Assembly: GCF_018143015.1 (NCBI RefSeq)
Contig: NC_054752.1
Span: 3,844,001-3,908,000, forward strand
DNA from: Lytechinus variegatus
Lineage: Eukaryota > Echinodermata > Echinoidea > Temnopleuroida > Toxopneustidae
Reading direction: 5' to 3'
DNA: 64,000 nucleotides
Shown here: positions 35,491 to 63,407 of the stretch, piece by piece
Layout of the letters: every line of letters begins with the position of its first letter
Numbering within the stretch: the stretch's first letter is position 1
Made by a program: the position numbers and the translations under genes
The notes under the pieces: generated by a model
Told to the model about the DNA's origin: nothing
The model's input: only the letters and a program-made list of their open reading frames with translations
Databases searched by the model: none

Positions 35491-35937
35491 TAACTTAATA
35501 TACATAATCTGATTAGGGCTTACTCCGTGAATCATCATCTCTCGATATTGAAATAATATGCAAAAAAATTATATCAACTTACATCGTAGAAGCTGTGTAT
35601 TATCCAGAAATTATCTGCTGAATTTACTTGTAGGCGCAGTGTTCTTTCACAATAATTATTGTTATAATTAGTACAAAAACTTACAATTTAGCGCGCGAAT
35701 CGTTGGGCGTTATCTGCAGAAGCAGGTTGCTGGCCGATCGATCGATGGCCATTATGTTCGAAGGACAAACCAAATCGTGGGAATAAAATACAAGGATCAT
35801 CTGTGGCATAAACAATTTCAAATCATTACTCAGCGTACTGCAATAAAAGGGATCTATATTCATTTAGGATTTTGATTTTTCAATCCACTTTGTGGTGGTG
35901 AAGTAATAACGCACGGTCATGTGTGGGCCTATACAGC

Positions 35938-36182
35938 ATCCATCTATCTATCTATCTATCCATCCATCCATCCATCCATCCATCCATCTATCTATCTACC
36001 TATCTAAATTATATATATATCTGTCTGTCTATTCATCTATCTATCTACCTATCTATCTATCCATCCATCCATCTATCCATCTATCTATCTATCTATCTAT
36101 CTATCCATCTATCTATCTATCTATCTATCTATCTGACTGTATATTCATCTATCTATCCATCCATCCATCCATCCATCCATTC
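35938..36182. repeat. CTAT/CATC tetranucleotide microsatellite
   Basis: Nearly uninterrupted CTAT and CATC tetramers. The long Ser/Ile/Tyr/Pro frames here in two registers are repeat translations. Confidence 0.9.
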
Positions 36183-36596
36183 ATCATCTTATCAATCTCC
36201 CTATATATCCTTTCGTTTTATCGTTTTTTCTGTTTGTGTTTTCCCTGTATTTTGTTCTCTACTTTGATCATTCATTAATACAATAATGATTTCTAAAGAG
36301 AAAAAACACACCAACACACACATCATAACACACGCACCCTACTCTCTCTCTCTCACACATCATCACGCACACAACCCTCTCTCACACATACACCCTCACA
36401 CACATAAACCTTACTTTCCCAAAACAAAAACAGATACATAAACTGAACAAACGTGCAATATTTCCCCATCGAACTTGTTAACAAAATTGCTTTCGGTGAA
36501 CTCAAGTTAGTTTCATAGTTAAAAGATAACTGTTTTAAAATAATTTTCCATGTCAGAAATTCCTGAATTGGAATATGTTTCCAATTTAGGAGGTAA

Positions 36597-37080
36597 ATTA
36601 CGACCACAATTACAATATTATCCACCATCGCCATAAACATAATCAATATTATCACCAGTTTTGATAACCATCATCGTCTTTGTCAACATCATTGTCATAT
36701 TGTTTATTATCATACTTATCATTGTCAACACCATAAACATTATCTTCATCAACATCAACATCATCATCATCACCACCATCATTACCATCGTCATAATCAT
36801 CATCACCGCCATCATTTCATCATAATCACCACCACCATCACAATCATCATCGTCATCATCACCATCGTCACCATTTCATAATCATCATCATCATCACTTC
36901 ACTATCATCACCATTATCTTCGTCCTCATCGACGTCACCATCATCAGTTATGATTACCATCATCACAATTATAATCATCTTCCTCACCATTATCATAAAC
37001 CATAATCTTCGATAACATCAGGATCATCAGACCATCATGCTCATAATGGCCATGAGCATTGCAATCCCCATCCACATCAT
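36597..37080. repeat. ATC-type trinucleotide-rich tract
   Basis: Imperfect CATCAT/CACCATCATC repeats over about 450 bp. Confidence 0.8.
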
Positions 37081-38430
37081 ATAAATAACTATTAAAAAAT
37101 AGTTTTTAAGTTTCGTCATCAATCTTTTTAATAGCTTTTTGCCACACTTTTCTTAATATGCTACACATACACACGTTTATCTTCATGATTTACATCGCAT
37201 AGATCAATAGTACATTCCAGGAAAAACAAAATAAAGACTGAAAAAAGCATATCAGGTTTACAACAAAACGACGTGGAGGTAGGATATGAAGACTACAATA
37301 TATATTTGTATACTATGCTGGAAGTTGGTATGGTAGCCTTTATGAATCTAACATCGAATTTATTGCTAATGAAAATCATCGGGTCCTAAAAATGTGCAAC
37401 TTTGAACGTCAATATTTATATTCATGTGAAGGCCTATGAAATCCGTAAGGCAATACACTGATTTCTATGGAGTGGACGATTTACACATTAAATCCCTTTG
37501 CAGATTCCTTCGAAATTTGAACTGTTGAAAAATCGTTGGGTGTTTTAGCTTTTTGAAGTGTATACTTGTAAAAAATAAATAAATGTCTTAAAAAAACAAC
37601 CACCCTTGACGTCTCCCTGGCATATTTCTGAACAAAGACAACTGAATGTAATGGGGGAAATCAAGATATTTTTTTTCTCCAAATGGATTAACACAAAACA
37701 GTGTCCGATTTTTGAGAAATAATGTCACTATGAATAAGGAAAAAAATACATTTTAGGCAAAATGAAAATTAGCATGCAGCACATAAATCTGAACATATAA
37801 AAAAGGAAGTCTCCTCAGAAAATATTCTGAAGACAAAATATCTCAAGTCATTTGAAAATGGTTTGCACAAAACTGAGCATGCACAAATCGATCTTAAATT
37901 CAGAAAAGAATTCATTTTAATTATCATTACGTTTATTCAGGGGAAAAACAAAACTTGATTTTCAACGATCACAAGCAAGCATTCCAGACTTGCACGATTC
38001 TGATAGTTGCGTTTGAAACTAAAAGTTATTGAAGGTGATTCACTAAGAACGAAAATAAATTTTGAGAGATACAATCAATTTTACCAGGTACGATACGCAA
38101 GGATGTAGTCGAGGCTTGTACTTCCGAGTCATGAGGCCGTGGCCGGCCAAATGTGGCCGAGAGGCTAGCCTCCACTGCATTCCTGCTGATATATACAGAT
38201 TTTAATTGGATTACACCACTAGTGTATCCCTAACTGGCCTTTAGGAAAACCTTTTCCCTATTAAAATGGAGGTAGGGTGACGAGGGTCAAAGGTCGCAAC
38301 AAGGGTGACAATAATTTTGGTCTATTCACATTAACAAAGAATTATGCGTAGAAACACTACACACATACACACAATCTCCTGTTTCTATGGCGACATAGAG
38401 AAGCTGCTGAACAGGATGGGCATTCATCCA
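37081..38430. other. Spacer, no feature recognised
   Basis: AT-rich; no splice-flanked open frame and no inverted-repeat pair that I can pair up. A GGCCGTGGCCGGCC palindrome-like patch lies at about 38150-38165. Confidence 0.4.
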
Positions 38431-38435
38431 GGGGG

Positions 38436-38762
38436 CATTTTCACAGACCCAACTTTGACTTAAGTTGCACGTGGGAAACAATACATCACTGCATTGGTTA
38501 GATCGCGATCAGGGATTGCGTACTACTAGTATAGTCTGCACATCATAGTTAGAACAGCTCTAAGTTGACCACACTCAAGCTTTGTGAAAGAGTCCCCAAT
38601 TTTTTTCTCACAAAGAGCGAAGTGTGAGTTACCGTACATGCTTAGTACTGACATGCACAATGATACTTATTGCGTTCTCGGATCAATGTGGTGATGCATG
38701 CAACTGGGAATTTAAGTGTTCCTCAACTCACACTAGAGTCTTTGTGAAACATCCCCCTTAAT
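38436..38762. mobile_element. Two adjoining or nested MITE pieces with AGGGGG(C/A)TTTTCACA ends
   Basis: The left AGGGGGCATTTTCACAGACC and the right TTTGTGAAACATCCCCCTT are inverted. An internal TTTGTGAAAGAGTCCCC (about 38585) is another right end of the same type, so two related copies appear joined. Confidence 0.5.
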
Positions 38763-38984
38763 AATACTGCCATCTGGTTACTATACAAAAGGATGAATCT
38801 GACTAGGAAAGGGTATGGGCACAGCTGCATGATGGGTAATATTTGTCATTCACACTGCATAATAGAGCTTATAGCCAACCTGTCTGTAATGACCAAATGA
38901 AAATGCTGGGGATGATCTTAGGCAAAGTCCTAACCAACACTCTTGCCAACCCGAAACACAAGGTTCCTGTATCAAATTTAATGG

Positions 38985-39248
38985 GATTACCACATTCAGC
39001 ACGTCAACAGGTGTACTCATTTCCAACTGAAACCCTGTGACCCCTGCACATAACCTTTGGGAGTCACAACATTCAGTAGTTAACAGGTTAACCCATTGCC
39101 TACCTGAAGCAGGTAATCTCTGTACAAAGCCTATGGATATTACAGAATTTAGTTGTCAACAGGTTAACCCATTGCATACTAGAACCGGGTGATCCCTCTA
39201 CAAAGCTCGTGGGATCCCAAAATTCAGAAGTCAACAAGTTAATAGTGC
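38985..39248. repeat. Tandem repeat, unit about 77 bp, about 3.5 copies
   Basis: Units begin ACATTCAG.A.GT.AACAGGT and include ACCCATTGC..AC and CTCTGTACAAAGCCTATGG. They start near 38990, 39065, 39141 and 39218 and are diverged. Confidence 0.65.
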
Positions 39249-39289
39249 AGTGGCGTTTCATTAAGCTGTTCATATGTAATACATGACTG

Positions 39290-39449
39290 CACTGCAAAAA
39301 CTAGTGTTGATTTAACGCCAGTTTGGAATCAAACCGATGCTGTTTGAAAACTACTTGATAGTAATTGGTGTAATATAAACACCTATATGGTGTTAGACCA
39401 TATACAGATTCCGGACTGGTGGTTAATCAAAACCGGAGTTTTCGCAGTG
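39290..39449. mobile_element. CACTG MITE, 160 bp
   Basis: CACTGCAAAAACTAG at the left, GAGTTTTCGCAGTG at the right, TG on both sides. It contains GGAATCAAACCGATGCTG, which reappears inverted in the next element. Confidence 0.65.
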
Positions 39450-39584
39450 TGCAAGCATTACTGGTGACCCGACCTCAGGTGCCAAGTCGGATTCTTAATG
39501 ATCTAGAAAAACTTGAATCCATGTTTTAAACTAATAATATAAAAGGCCAGAAATCGGCATCAGTACTGAATTTTTTAGGGTATA

Positions 39585-39826
39585 CACTGAAAAAGCATGG
39601 TATTGATATAACACCAGACCAGAATCTATATATTTCCACACCAGAGAAGGGTTAGACAATGGCAGTTTGGTTTTGGTCAGACACCAGATACGTGTTTCAT
39701 ATAAAACCAATTAGTATTAATACAGCATCGGTTTGATTCCAAACGGGTGTTGCTTCAATATTTTTCCATTGTGGACATATATACATTTGAGGCTAATGGT
39801 CAATCAACAACGAAGTTCTTGCAGTG
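39585..39826. mobile_element. CACTG MITE, 242 bp
   Basis: CACTGAAAAAGC at the left, TTCTTGCAGTG at the right, TA on both sides. CAGCATCGGTTTGATTCC (about 39723) is the inverted copy of a segment in the element at 39290, so these are two family members in opposite orientation. Confidence 0.65.
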
Positions 39827-40284
39827 TAATTTCTAATGGTATCTTCATCCTACAGATCACATTTGCTAAACCTGTTAATATATGGCATCAAGTGGAGATC
39901 TTAACTACATTGAATGATTTCAAGTGAGGTGTCGGTGTTAGAAGAACAATATTGCTTTCCCTAATAGTAATACCTATTTTGCCAGTGTTCAAGAATGATA
40001 CATAACACATTATCCATTATTCAACGACAAGCCAAATTTGTCCAAGTTTGGTGCTATGCCCATGTAGCAATAAGTCCAACACCAACACCAAAAGGTCAAC
40101 ACTGAACTTGGAATTACCCAAATGGTTATTAAAGACAAGTTATTGGTCAAACACCAACATCGAAAGGTACAACACTGAACTTAGAATTACACGATGGCCA
40201 CTCGAGACAAGTTCAGAAATCATGATTAAAGATGGCAGCCAAGGGTGGGTCCTGGGTGGGCTGTACATGGGGTTACATTTTTAG

Positions 40285-40800
40285 AAAGGTGTTTCACAAC
40301 AACAATTGGGGCATTGCAAGAAACTTTACAATCCATTGCAAATTGATTTGGGATCCAAAATCAATCATATATCTTCCTAGTAACTGCAAATTTCCAACAG
40401 ATTCCAGGGGCTCGTTTTACAAAGAGTTGCGATCGATCCGATCAATCACAATTATGGACGGCTGGCGATGTCAACATCTGAAATGCATGAATGTTCAAAG
40501 TGTTTTCCAGATATGACGTAAATTACATAATTTCATTGTTTTCTTGACAGTTTGGTGGGTTCACCTTTGTTTACAAAGGACATTTTGAAAATTTTATGAA
40601 GAAAAAATTATGACACTGATGGATTTCTATAGACTTACGGTTGATCGTAACACTTTGTAAGACGGGGCCCTGATCTGGTTCCCATAACAAACCTGTATTT
40701 AGTCCGATTTGCTAAAGCTAAGATTGATCAATCAATCAATCATAAATTTGCAGCATGAATTTGCAATTGATTGCAAATATTTTCTTGCGAAAGCCCCTTT
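40285..40800. mobile_element. Nested MITEs: GTTTCACAA outer, GGGGCTCGTTTTACAAAG inner
   Basis: Inner element 40407-40670: GGGGCTCGTTTTACAAAGAG left, CACTTTGTAAGACGGGGCCC right, with GATCGATC / GATCGTAAC subterminal. The outer arms 'CATTGCAAGAAACTTTACAA' / 'TTGCAAATATTTTCTTGCG' lie on both sides of it (40290-40370 and 40745-40795). Confidence 0.55.
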
Positions 40801-41034
40801 TGACTGACTGAAATTGCACTTCAACAAATGGTGGACGGTCCATGCTACTTGCTGCTGTCGACAGCTTTGACAGAGTCATCTCCGGGACAAAGTAAGTTTC
40901 CTTATGCCTTGAGAAAAATTATATTTCCTCTAAGGACCAAAGTTTGAGATGGAGACATTTTTTCCGTATAGGGACATCCTAGGTTGGTCCTTAAGTTATA
41001 GGCATGAGTAGTATCCAATGCATGAAAATGAAAC

Positions 41035-41400
41035 CCTATTATAAATAAGAACCTAATGCATAACTACCCATAAACACCAGTACCCATGTGCATAACTTAT
41101 GTAAAAACCCATTATACATAAGAACTTATGTACATTAGAATAAACAAGTGCAGCCAGTTAGCAGCTTTTTATAGTCTTTTGCTTTTCTTGCTGTCTCCTT
41201 TATAACCTTTTTATGTATCTTTTACTGAAAATTTACAGAAGCATATATTTTAATATAAAATAAACATGTACAAATGAATGTGTAAATGATTAACCCAAAT
41301 AACAAAGGTATATAAGTACCCATGTGTCCACATGAACACACAGGTACCTATGTACACAAGAAACCAATGCAATTACACACAAACAGAAAGTGAAGTGCAA
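41035..41400. repeat. Short-word repeat (TACCCATGTG, ATAAGAACTTATGTACAT)
   Basis: Words ACCCATGTG, CACATGGGT-like and TTATGTA recur in both orientations. The boundaries are unclear. It lies downstream of the HPRT stop and may include the HPRT 3' UTR. Confidence 0.35.
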
Positions 41401-41509
41401 TTTCAGTCAATCTCTTTTGTGAAACGCCCTAGATTTCTACACAGTAGAATAAACATATAATGATGTCACGAGTCTCCAGCCTCTCGCCAAGCACACATCT
41501 TCCTCCACC

Positions 41510-57745
<16,236 letters not shown>

Positions 57746-58590
57746 ATGTTTATGTACTTAAGATCGGACAAAACGGGGAAGTGAATTTGCGTGACAGCCG
57801 AGGTAAGTCACTGTTTTTGTTTCTTTTAACTTGATTTTTCTGTTTTTTGGCAATTAATGCCAAGCATGCCAAGAGGGAATATTAATTTGCATTTTGCCAT
57901 TTTTGGTCGCAATAATTGTCAATTTTTTTTATTCATTAAAGACAAAAATTGAAGGGCCCCGAAGGGGGGATTTTGCATTGCAAGTCCCCTAAGGCTAATG
58001 GTGGCTGCAGGATAGCGAGCCATCTGTGTACGAGAAATTAAAAAAAGAAATGTTAAAAAACTCCTCAAAACAGACGGCTGCCAGCTGTCTACTTCCACTC
58101 ACTTGTTCACTGCTACCATTCTGCCTGTGGAGAAACTACAGGTAGGACTACTATGGCATGCCAATGCTGTATTGAGCACATACTCTAAAAAATCATTAAA
58201 ATATCACTTTTGTGACCAAAATTACTGATTTTCATACAGTTGCAATTTATTTTTCATTAGTAACTTGGGAAAAATTATTGTATTCACAGAGCACTCAAAA
58301 ACTTGAATTTTAGGCATATTTTTGTGTATGCCCTCTATTGGTGGAAAGTAATATGGCAAGAAAATTTTCATTTTTTGATCTCTATTTTTAATTAAGAAAA
58401 AAATGAAGAATCAAATTTACTTAAGAGCCAAGTTGCCGGAAACTGTCAGTGTAAAAAAAATCAAGCATTTGTCAAAAAAAAAAGAGAAAATAAGCCAAAC
58501 ATTGCCACCCTTATTTTGCCACACATGGACATATAACTGAGAACAAGGTTATATTATAACCTTGTTCATTGAATGAGTGCTTCCACTGGC
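57746..58590. promoter_or_regulatory. Region upstream of the HPRT candidate exon 1
   Basis: If exon 1 is right, this holds the HPRT promoter and 5' UTR. The first about 80 bp contain several CpGs (GATCGGACAAAACGGGG, TTGCGTGACAGCCGAGG) and no TATA box at a suitable distance, consistent with a housekeeping promoter (inference). The rest is AT-rich and unremarkable. Confidence 0.35.
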
Positions 58591-58598
58591 ACTGTGAC

Positions 58599-59047
58599 CA
58601 GTAGAGGCGCACGGCCAATATTGGAGACTGTCTCCAACGTGGGAAATTATCTCCAATATCAGAGACTTTTGTAAAGAATTTGGGTATCCAATTTCAGAGA
58701 CAGTCTCCAGTTTTGGAGACTAATTTCCTTTGTTTACATTTGCGGCAAAAGGATTACCTTGGCGGCAAATAAAAATGTGATAAGCAGATTCCTCATGACA
58801 AATTACCCCTTTTCACTGTCTACTTTAAAAATTCACCATCTACTTTTGTTTTGATAAGGATTTTTGTTGTCAATCACACACGAAACAAATGGGCTTCTGA
58901 CCTCAGCGAGACAAAATTTTGGGTGGAAAAAATCATGCTTTTGTTGGTGTTGTTTCTTTTGTCCTTTTGCAAAGCAAGTCTCCAAAAACTGGGAGATTGT
59001 CTCCCCTATTGGAGAGAGTCTCCCATATTGGCCGTGCGCCTCTACTG
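58599..59047. mobile_element. MITE with CAGTAGAGGCGCACGGCC ends, GTGAC flanks
   Basis: The ends CAGTAGAGGCGCACGGCCAA and TTGGCCGTGCGCCTCTACTG are perfect inverted copies flanked by GTGAC (58594-58598, 59048-59052). Both arms contain repeated GGAGACTGTCTCC-like words. Confidence 0.78.
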
Positions 59048-59052
59048 GTGAC

Positions 59053-60820
59053 TGTCCACAGGCACAGCTTCCACTTCCACTGTTCCAGCCCAGGCCATGC
59101 CATGCCATTGCCAGCCCCAAGTTAACCCGACATAAAAAAGACATTAAGTTAGCACATGGCACGGCCTACATCATGTAGCACGCAAGAATGGTTAACAATA
59201 ATCACATCTGCCATTGCCAATGGCAATGCATTTGCAATTATCATCATTGAAAAGTCCCATTCATGACATTGCATTGTCCACGTCCACCCGAATGGCTACG
59301 GCTAGCTGCTTGCATTGTGTATGTGTACAGTCTGCAGAGCCAGGATCGCGCCGTTCGAAATCATGTGGTCTTGTTTTCCGAGTAGGCTTCCGAGCTTAAC
59401 TAGAATTTAGTTCGGATCAATATAAGTTGGACCGGAATCGCCTTAGAAACCTGACAAAATGGTCACAAAAGTACATTTCACACAAAGACATAGTAACTTA
59501 CTGATATTATTGTAGACATTTTGCGTATTTTGGTTGCAGGCTCACCGTCAGATCTTTCGCGCGTTTCCCCGTTCATCGTGTTTATAAAATGTTTTGACCT
59601 TTGAACCTAATTACGGCGAGATTTCATTTTTGTAGGGTATAATTATTAGATACACAAAGGATGTTGATATTTTTTCTTATCCTGAATTTTTTAAATGACA
59701 TTAATTCATGAAATATACATTATGATTAATTCAGTCAATATTTGTTATTTTCGTGATCTGTTTTGTCCCAAATTTAGTTTAGATATTTTGTCATTGATAT
59801 CATATTTCCCCCCCTGTACAATGGAATAAGCCCTACAGTGCTTAAAAACCGGAAGTCCATTACGCGCGCTTTTCGCCTCGATATCTACCGCGGATCATTC
59901 TCAGTTGCAGCTTCTATCAGTTCAACAAGAACTATTAATCCCCTCCCCATCCCAGTCCTCTTCAGGAATTAAATATATTTTTGGTACTCAAAATTATCAT
60001 TCTTACGACTTCCATTACCCAGCAAGGAAGAAAGTTTTATATATATTTTTTTAATTAAGTTTTGATGCATTTCTTACCGTTATCAATTAGTTGTTATAGA
60101 ATTTGTTTTAAATCTGTTTTTTTTTGACATATTCCACTTTAATACCCCAGCATGACTGGGGTAAGTTGATCGGATCGATCCACTTGACAACCTGTTTGAC
60201 GGGAAAATGAGACTGCAGTTCTGCTGCATCCCGCGGTGCTCCATGTAGTATAGGCCTAGCTATATTATTCCGCAATATTAGATTCTCTCTGAAAGCCCGC
60301 CGTTACTACCACTCAAACTTTTTGAATTAGATTTCTTCTTCTTCATTTCTTACTTGTGCCGTGAGCACATAGGTGTCGTTCACGGGGGGGGGGGGGGGGA
60401 ATGGGGGGGGGGATATATCCCCCAAATATTTCAAGGGGGTGGCCTGTATTATCACCGCCCACCCAATAATTTACGGTAACAAAATTATAATAATGATGAT
60501 GAAAAAATGAAAAGTTTGATCATGATTATAGTGATTATTATAGTATATGCCATCAATCAGTTTGTTTCCCTCGCAATTTGTGTTTATTGTTATTAAATAA
60601 AAAATTCTTTTCCAGGACTTTTAAACAGATGGGTGGAGGTTCAAGATAAAAAAAGAATGAAATGTTTATGTATATAATTTTTAACACATGGCATAAAAGG
60701 ACCCCGACGAGAAACAACTTTTGTTGATAGGGTGTTCCATCCTACCAGTGGTGAATAAATTAATTTCAATAAATCAATTAATTCAAAAGGGTGGAAAGAT
60801 AAACGGGAGTAAAAGGGTGG
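59053..60820. other. Spacer, no gene recognised
   Basis: It contains a long G-run at 60385-60410 and AT-rich sequence. A lone 'GGGGTAAGTTGATCGGATCG' near 60170 resembles the end word of the element at 16377. No splice-supported frame. Confidence 0.4.
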
Positions 60821-60828
60821 CAAGATAA

Positions 60829-62124
60829 AGGCTTATTTCGAAAGGGTTGGTGCTGTCGCGTTAGGGTGCGTCAACGCGAACGCGAAGATTCGTCCAAAGC
60901 CCCCCGGTTTGGCCGAAAGGGTGCGTTGGGAGCGCCACGTCGCGTTCACTGGAACGCACCCTTTCGTCCAAAGCCCCCCCCCCCCCCCCCGGTTTGGACC
61001 AAAGGGTGTGTTTGATAATAATGAATAAATAAATACAAATATAAGAAAGCTGAACAAACAAAAAAGACGAGTGATATGTGAAATTTGCATAGGAACATAA
61101 ATTATCATATGGCACAAACATTCTTTTTAAGCCAAAAAAACAAACAATCATTGTTATTATGACGGCATGCTGCATGAGGATTTTTCGGTGGAAATGTTTT
61201 ATGGTGTAATATTGATACATGTAAAAATTATGACTGATTTCAAGGTTCTTTCAAATAAAAAAAGTAACTTACCTTTAATTTTATACTTTGCAGGGTTTTG
61301 TTTTTCTATTACAAAGGAAAACATTCGTATACCTGGAGATATTTGGTGTCCCCCAAATTATAAAACTTACGGCAGATGTGTCCTGGAAGGGCAAGGCCAA
61401 AATTGATGTCGGGTCAGCATTCACAACGTTTAAATCTTCAGACCCTACCTTACTATATTTTACACTTGAGACCCTGCCTCAGTATATTTTGTGAGATTTA
61501 TCTGTTGTGTATGTGTGCGTGTTGTGTGTATAATAATAATAATAATAATATGTGCGTGTTGTTTGTATAATAATAATAATTATAATACTTATAATAATAA
61601 AAATAATAACAATAATAATAATAATACTTATAATAATGATAATAATAATTTTCACCCCAAAGAGTGAATGGAAATGAATTTGGAGTGAAAAATTGGCGCC
61701 AAGTGGCTTATTGCAAGGGTGGGTATCTGATTTTATTATCATTATTATTATTATTATTATCATCATTATTATTATCATTATTCTTAGTTGAGCTTTTCTT
61801 TCTTTTCCTCAAATTGTCAATGCTTTAAATGATTGAAAATCCACTATTTTACGTGCAAATTGGCAATGTTTGACAAAATACCTTATATTCAGCTTTCTTA
61901 TAAAATATTTGTATTTATTTATTCATTATTATTAAACACACCCTTTCGTCCAAACCGGTGGGGGGGGGGCTTTGGACGAAAGGGCGCGTTCCAGTGAACG
62001 CGAAGCGACGTGGCGCTCCCAACGCACCCTTTCGGCCAAACCGGGGGGGGGGCCTTTGGACGAATCTTCGCGCTCGCGTTGACGCACCCTAACGCGACAG
62101 CACCCACCCTTTCGACATAAGCCC
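60829..62124. mobile_element. Foldback element with about 230-bp GC-rich, G-tract arms
   Basis: The left arm 60829-61054 and right arm 61888-62124 are inverted near-copies. Each contains TGCTGTCGCGTTAGGGTGCG, CCGGTTTGGCCGAAAGGGTG and CCCCCC runs next to CCAAAG. Outermost sequence is 'GGCTTATTTCGAAAGGGT' and its inverted partner 'CCCTTTCGACATAAGCC'. The interior (61055-61887) is AT-rich with (AAT)n and (ATT)n tracts and no transposase. The ORFs over the arms are mirror translations. Confidence 0.78.
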
Positions 62125-62274
62125 AAGATAAACGGGGAAAACCCCATGGACGTAAATCCCAGAGGGGTACGTAGATCTTGAAAAAGAACAAATAACTTTT
62201 CTCAGATTTACCCCTCCACATCCAAGACTATGGTGCATGATGTTTGTCCCATTTAATCTACAACCCTTTTTAAT

Positions 62275-63015
62275 ATCACTTCAATTCAAATTCATATTCA
62301 ATTCAATTCAAATTCAATTCAAAATTTATTTAAATCAATCATAAAAATACAGGTATATACAAATTAGGTAAAAACACGGGGAACCCCTAGAAGTTTTCAT
62401 TTAAAAAAATTGTGGGTGGGGCACCACCATGATACAATTAAATACAAATTAATATAACACATTCATAAAGAGTGAACAACAAATAACATTGAAATACAAT
62501 AAAAAAAACAATGGGCTAATATAGGGGAAATAAACAAGCAAACTAGAAGTAATGATTATGTATCATAGTGACCTACAGTGTGCTATATTGGCAGGAGTTT
62601 TTATACTGAGCGAAAAGTTCATCTTTCAAAAGTTTTAAAACTTATTTAGGGTTTTACTTTGTTTAATATCATTATTCAAATCATTCCACAGCTTAATTCC
62701 TCTACAACGTAGAGTTTTGGGTAATTTTAGTTTTTGGAAGGTAATGGTGAAGATCTGCTGAATGACGCGTAAAGTATGAATAGTAAGAGGCATTTGTGTT
62801 GAAGAGATTATTAAAAACATTTGGCAAGATATTTGAATGGTAATTGTACATAAATATATAAGTATGCATAAGAGCCAAGTCACAGATTTTCAATATTTTA
62901 CGATCAAGAAATAAGTTTGTTTGTGTCGGACTACTGAAATGTGCATTACAAACTGTTCTGATGAACCTTTTTTTGAATAAGAAATAATCAATGTAAATGT
63001 GTTTTGAATCCATTC
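62275..63015 (-). mobile_element. 3' end of a second LINE (broken RT C-terminus)
   Basis: Minus-strand frames at 62702-63013 and 62635-62883 overlap in different registers, so at least one frameshift separates them. The first gives RTVCNAHFSSPTQTNLFL...LALMHTYIFMYNY, the second RCRGIKLWNDLNNDIKQS. The latter block corresponds to HHGPDLWNSLPESIKRS in the LINE at 4518. The 3' end is a run of ATTCAAATTCAATTC repeats (62280-62325). An internal 3' UTR lies between 62326 and 62634. Confidence 0.7.
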
Positions 63016-63283
63016 CCCCATAGCACGCAGCAATAAGTGAGATGGGGTAAAACCAAAGTATTATAAAGTGATTTTTTTCATTGTTAATTGTTATGTAAAA
63101 TAAGTAAATCGCCAGGCATCGCTGTCATAAAAAGTTATTGTAACCAAATTCCAATGCGCGAAATTAACAAGCTACCAAGAATTTCTCTTTGCGCATATCT
63201 AACAAATCGTGCTGGTCATAAAACATGTAAAAGCTCTTGAGCAAATTATCCTGATTATATCGCGGACATATCTGAGGCTAAAA

Positions 63284-63407
63284 ATGGATGCAAAGCGCAA
63301 AAAGTATTCCAAAATAACAAACTTCTTTCAAGCAACCCCAAGCAAGGAAGCAAAAAAAGAAATGAGAAAGGAATCTGAAAGTCTGCTGCAAGAAAAAGAA
63401 ACAGCTG
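63284..63407 (+). CDS. First coding exon of an unidentified gene (runs off the window)
   Basis: ATG 63284 opens 41 codons, MDAKRKKYSKITNFFQATPS then KEAKKEMRKESESLLQEKETAG, ending at donor CTG|GTATGTG (63408). The basic start with KITNFF followed by a charged helix resembles the N-termini of many nuclear proteins and hAT-derived proteins that begin 'KR....I..FF'. That pattern is also a degenerate PCNA-box. Downstream exons would lie beyond 63500, and none is evident to 64000. The upstream in-frame ATG at 63209 is possible but its extension is not acidic or basic like the exon. Family not assigned. Confidence 0.4.

Noticed and set aside
35919-36278. Two overlapping frames of over 110 codons
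   Set aside because: Both are translations of a CTAT/CATC microsatellite in different registers.
60861-62221. Several frames of 70-120 codons containing similar Arg/Pro-rich pieces
   Set aside because: They are translations of the GC-rich inverted arms of the foldback element.
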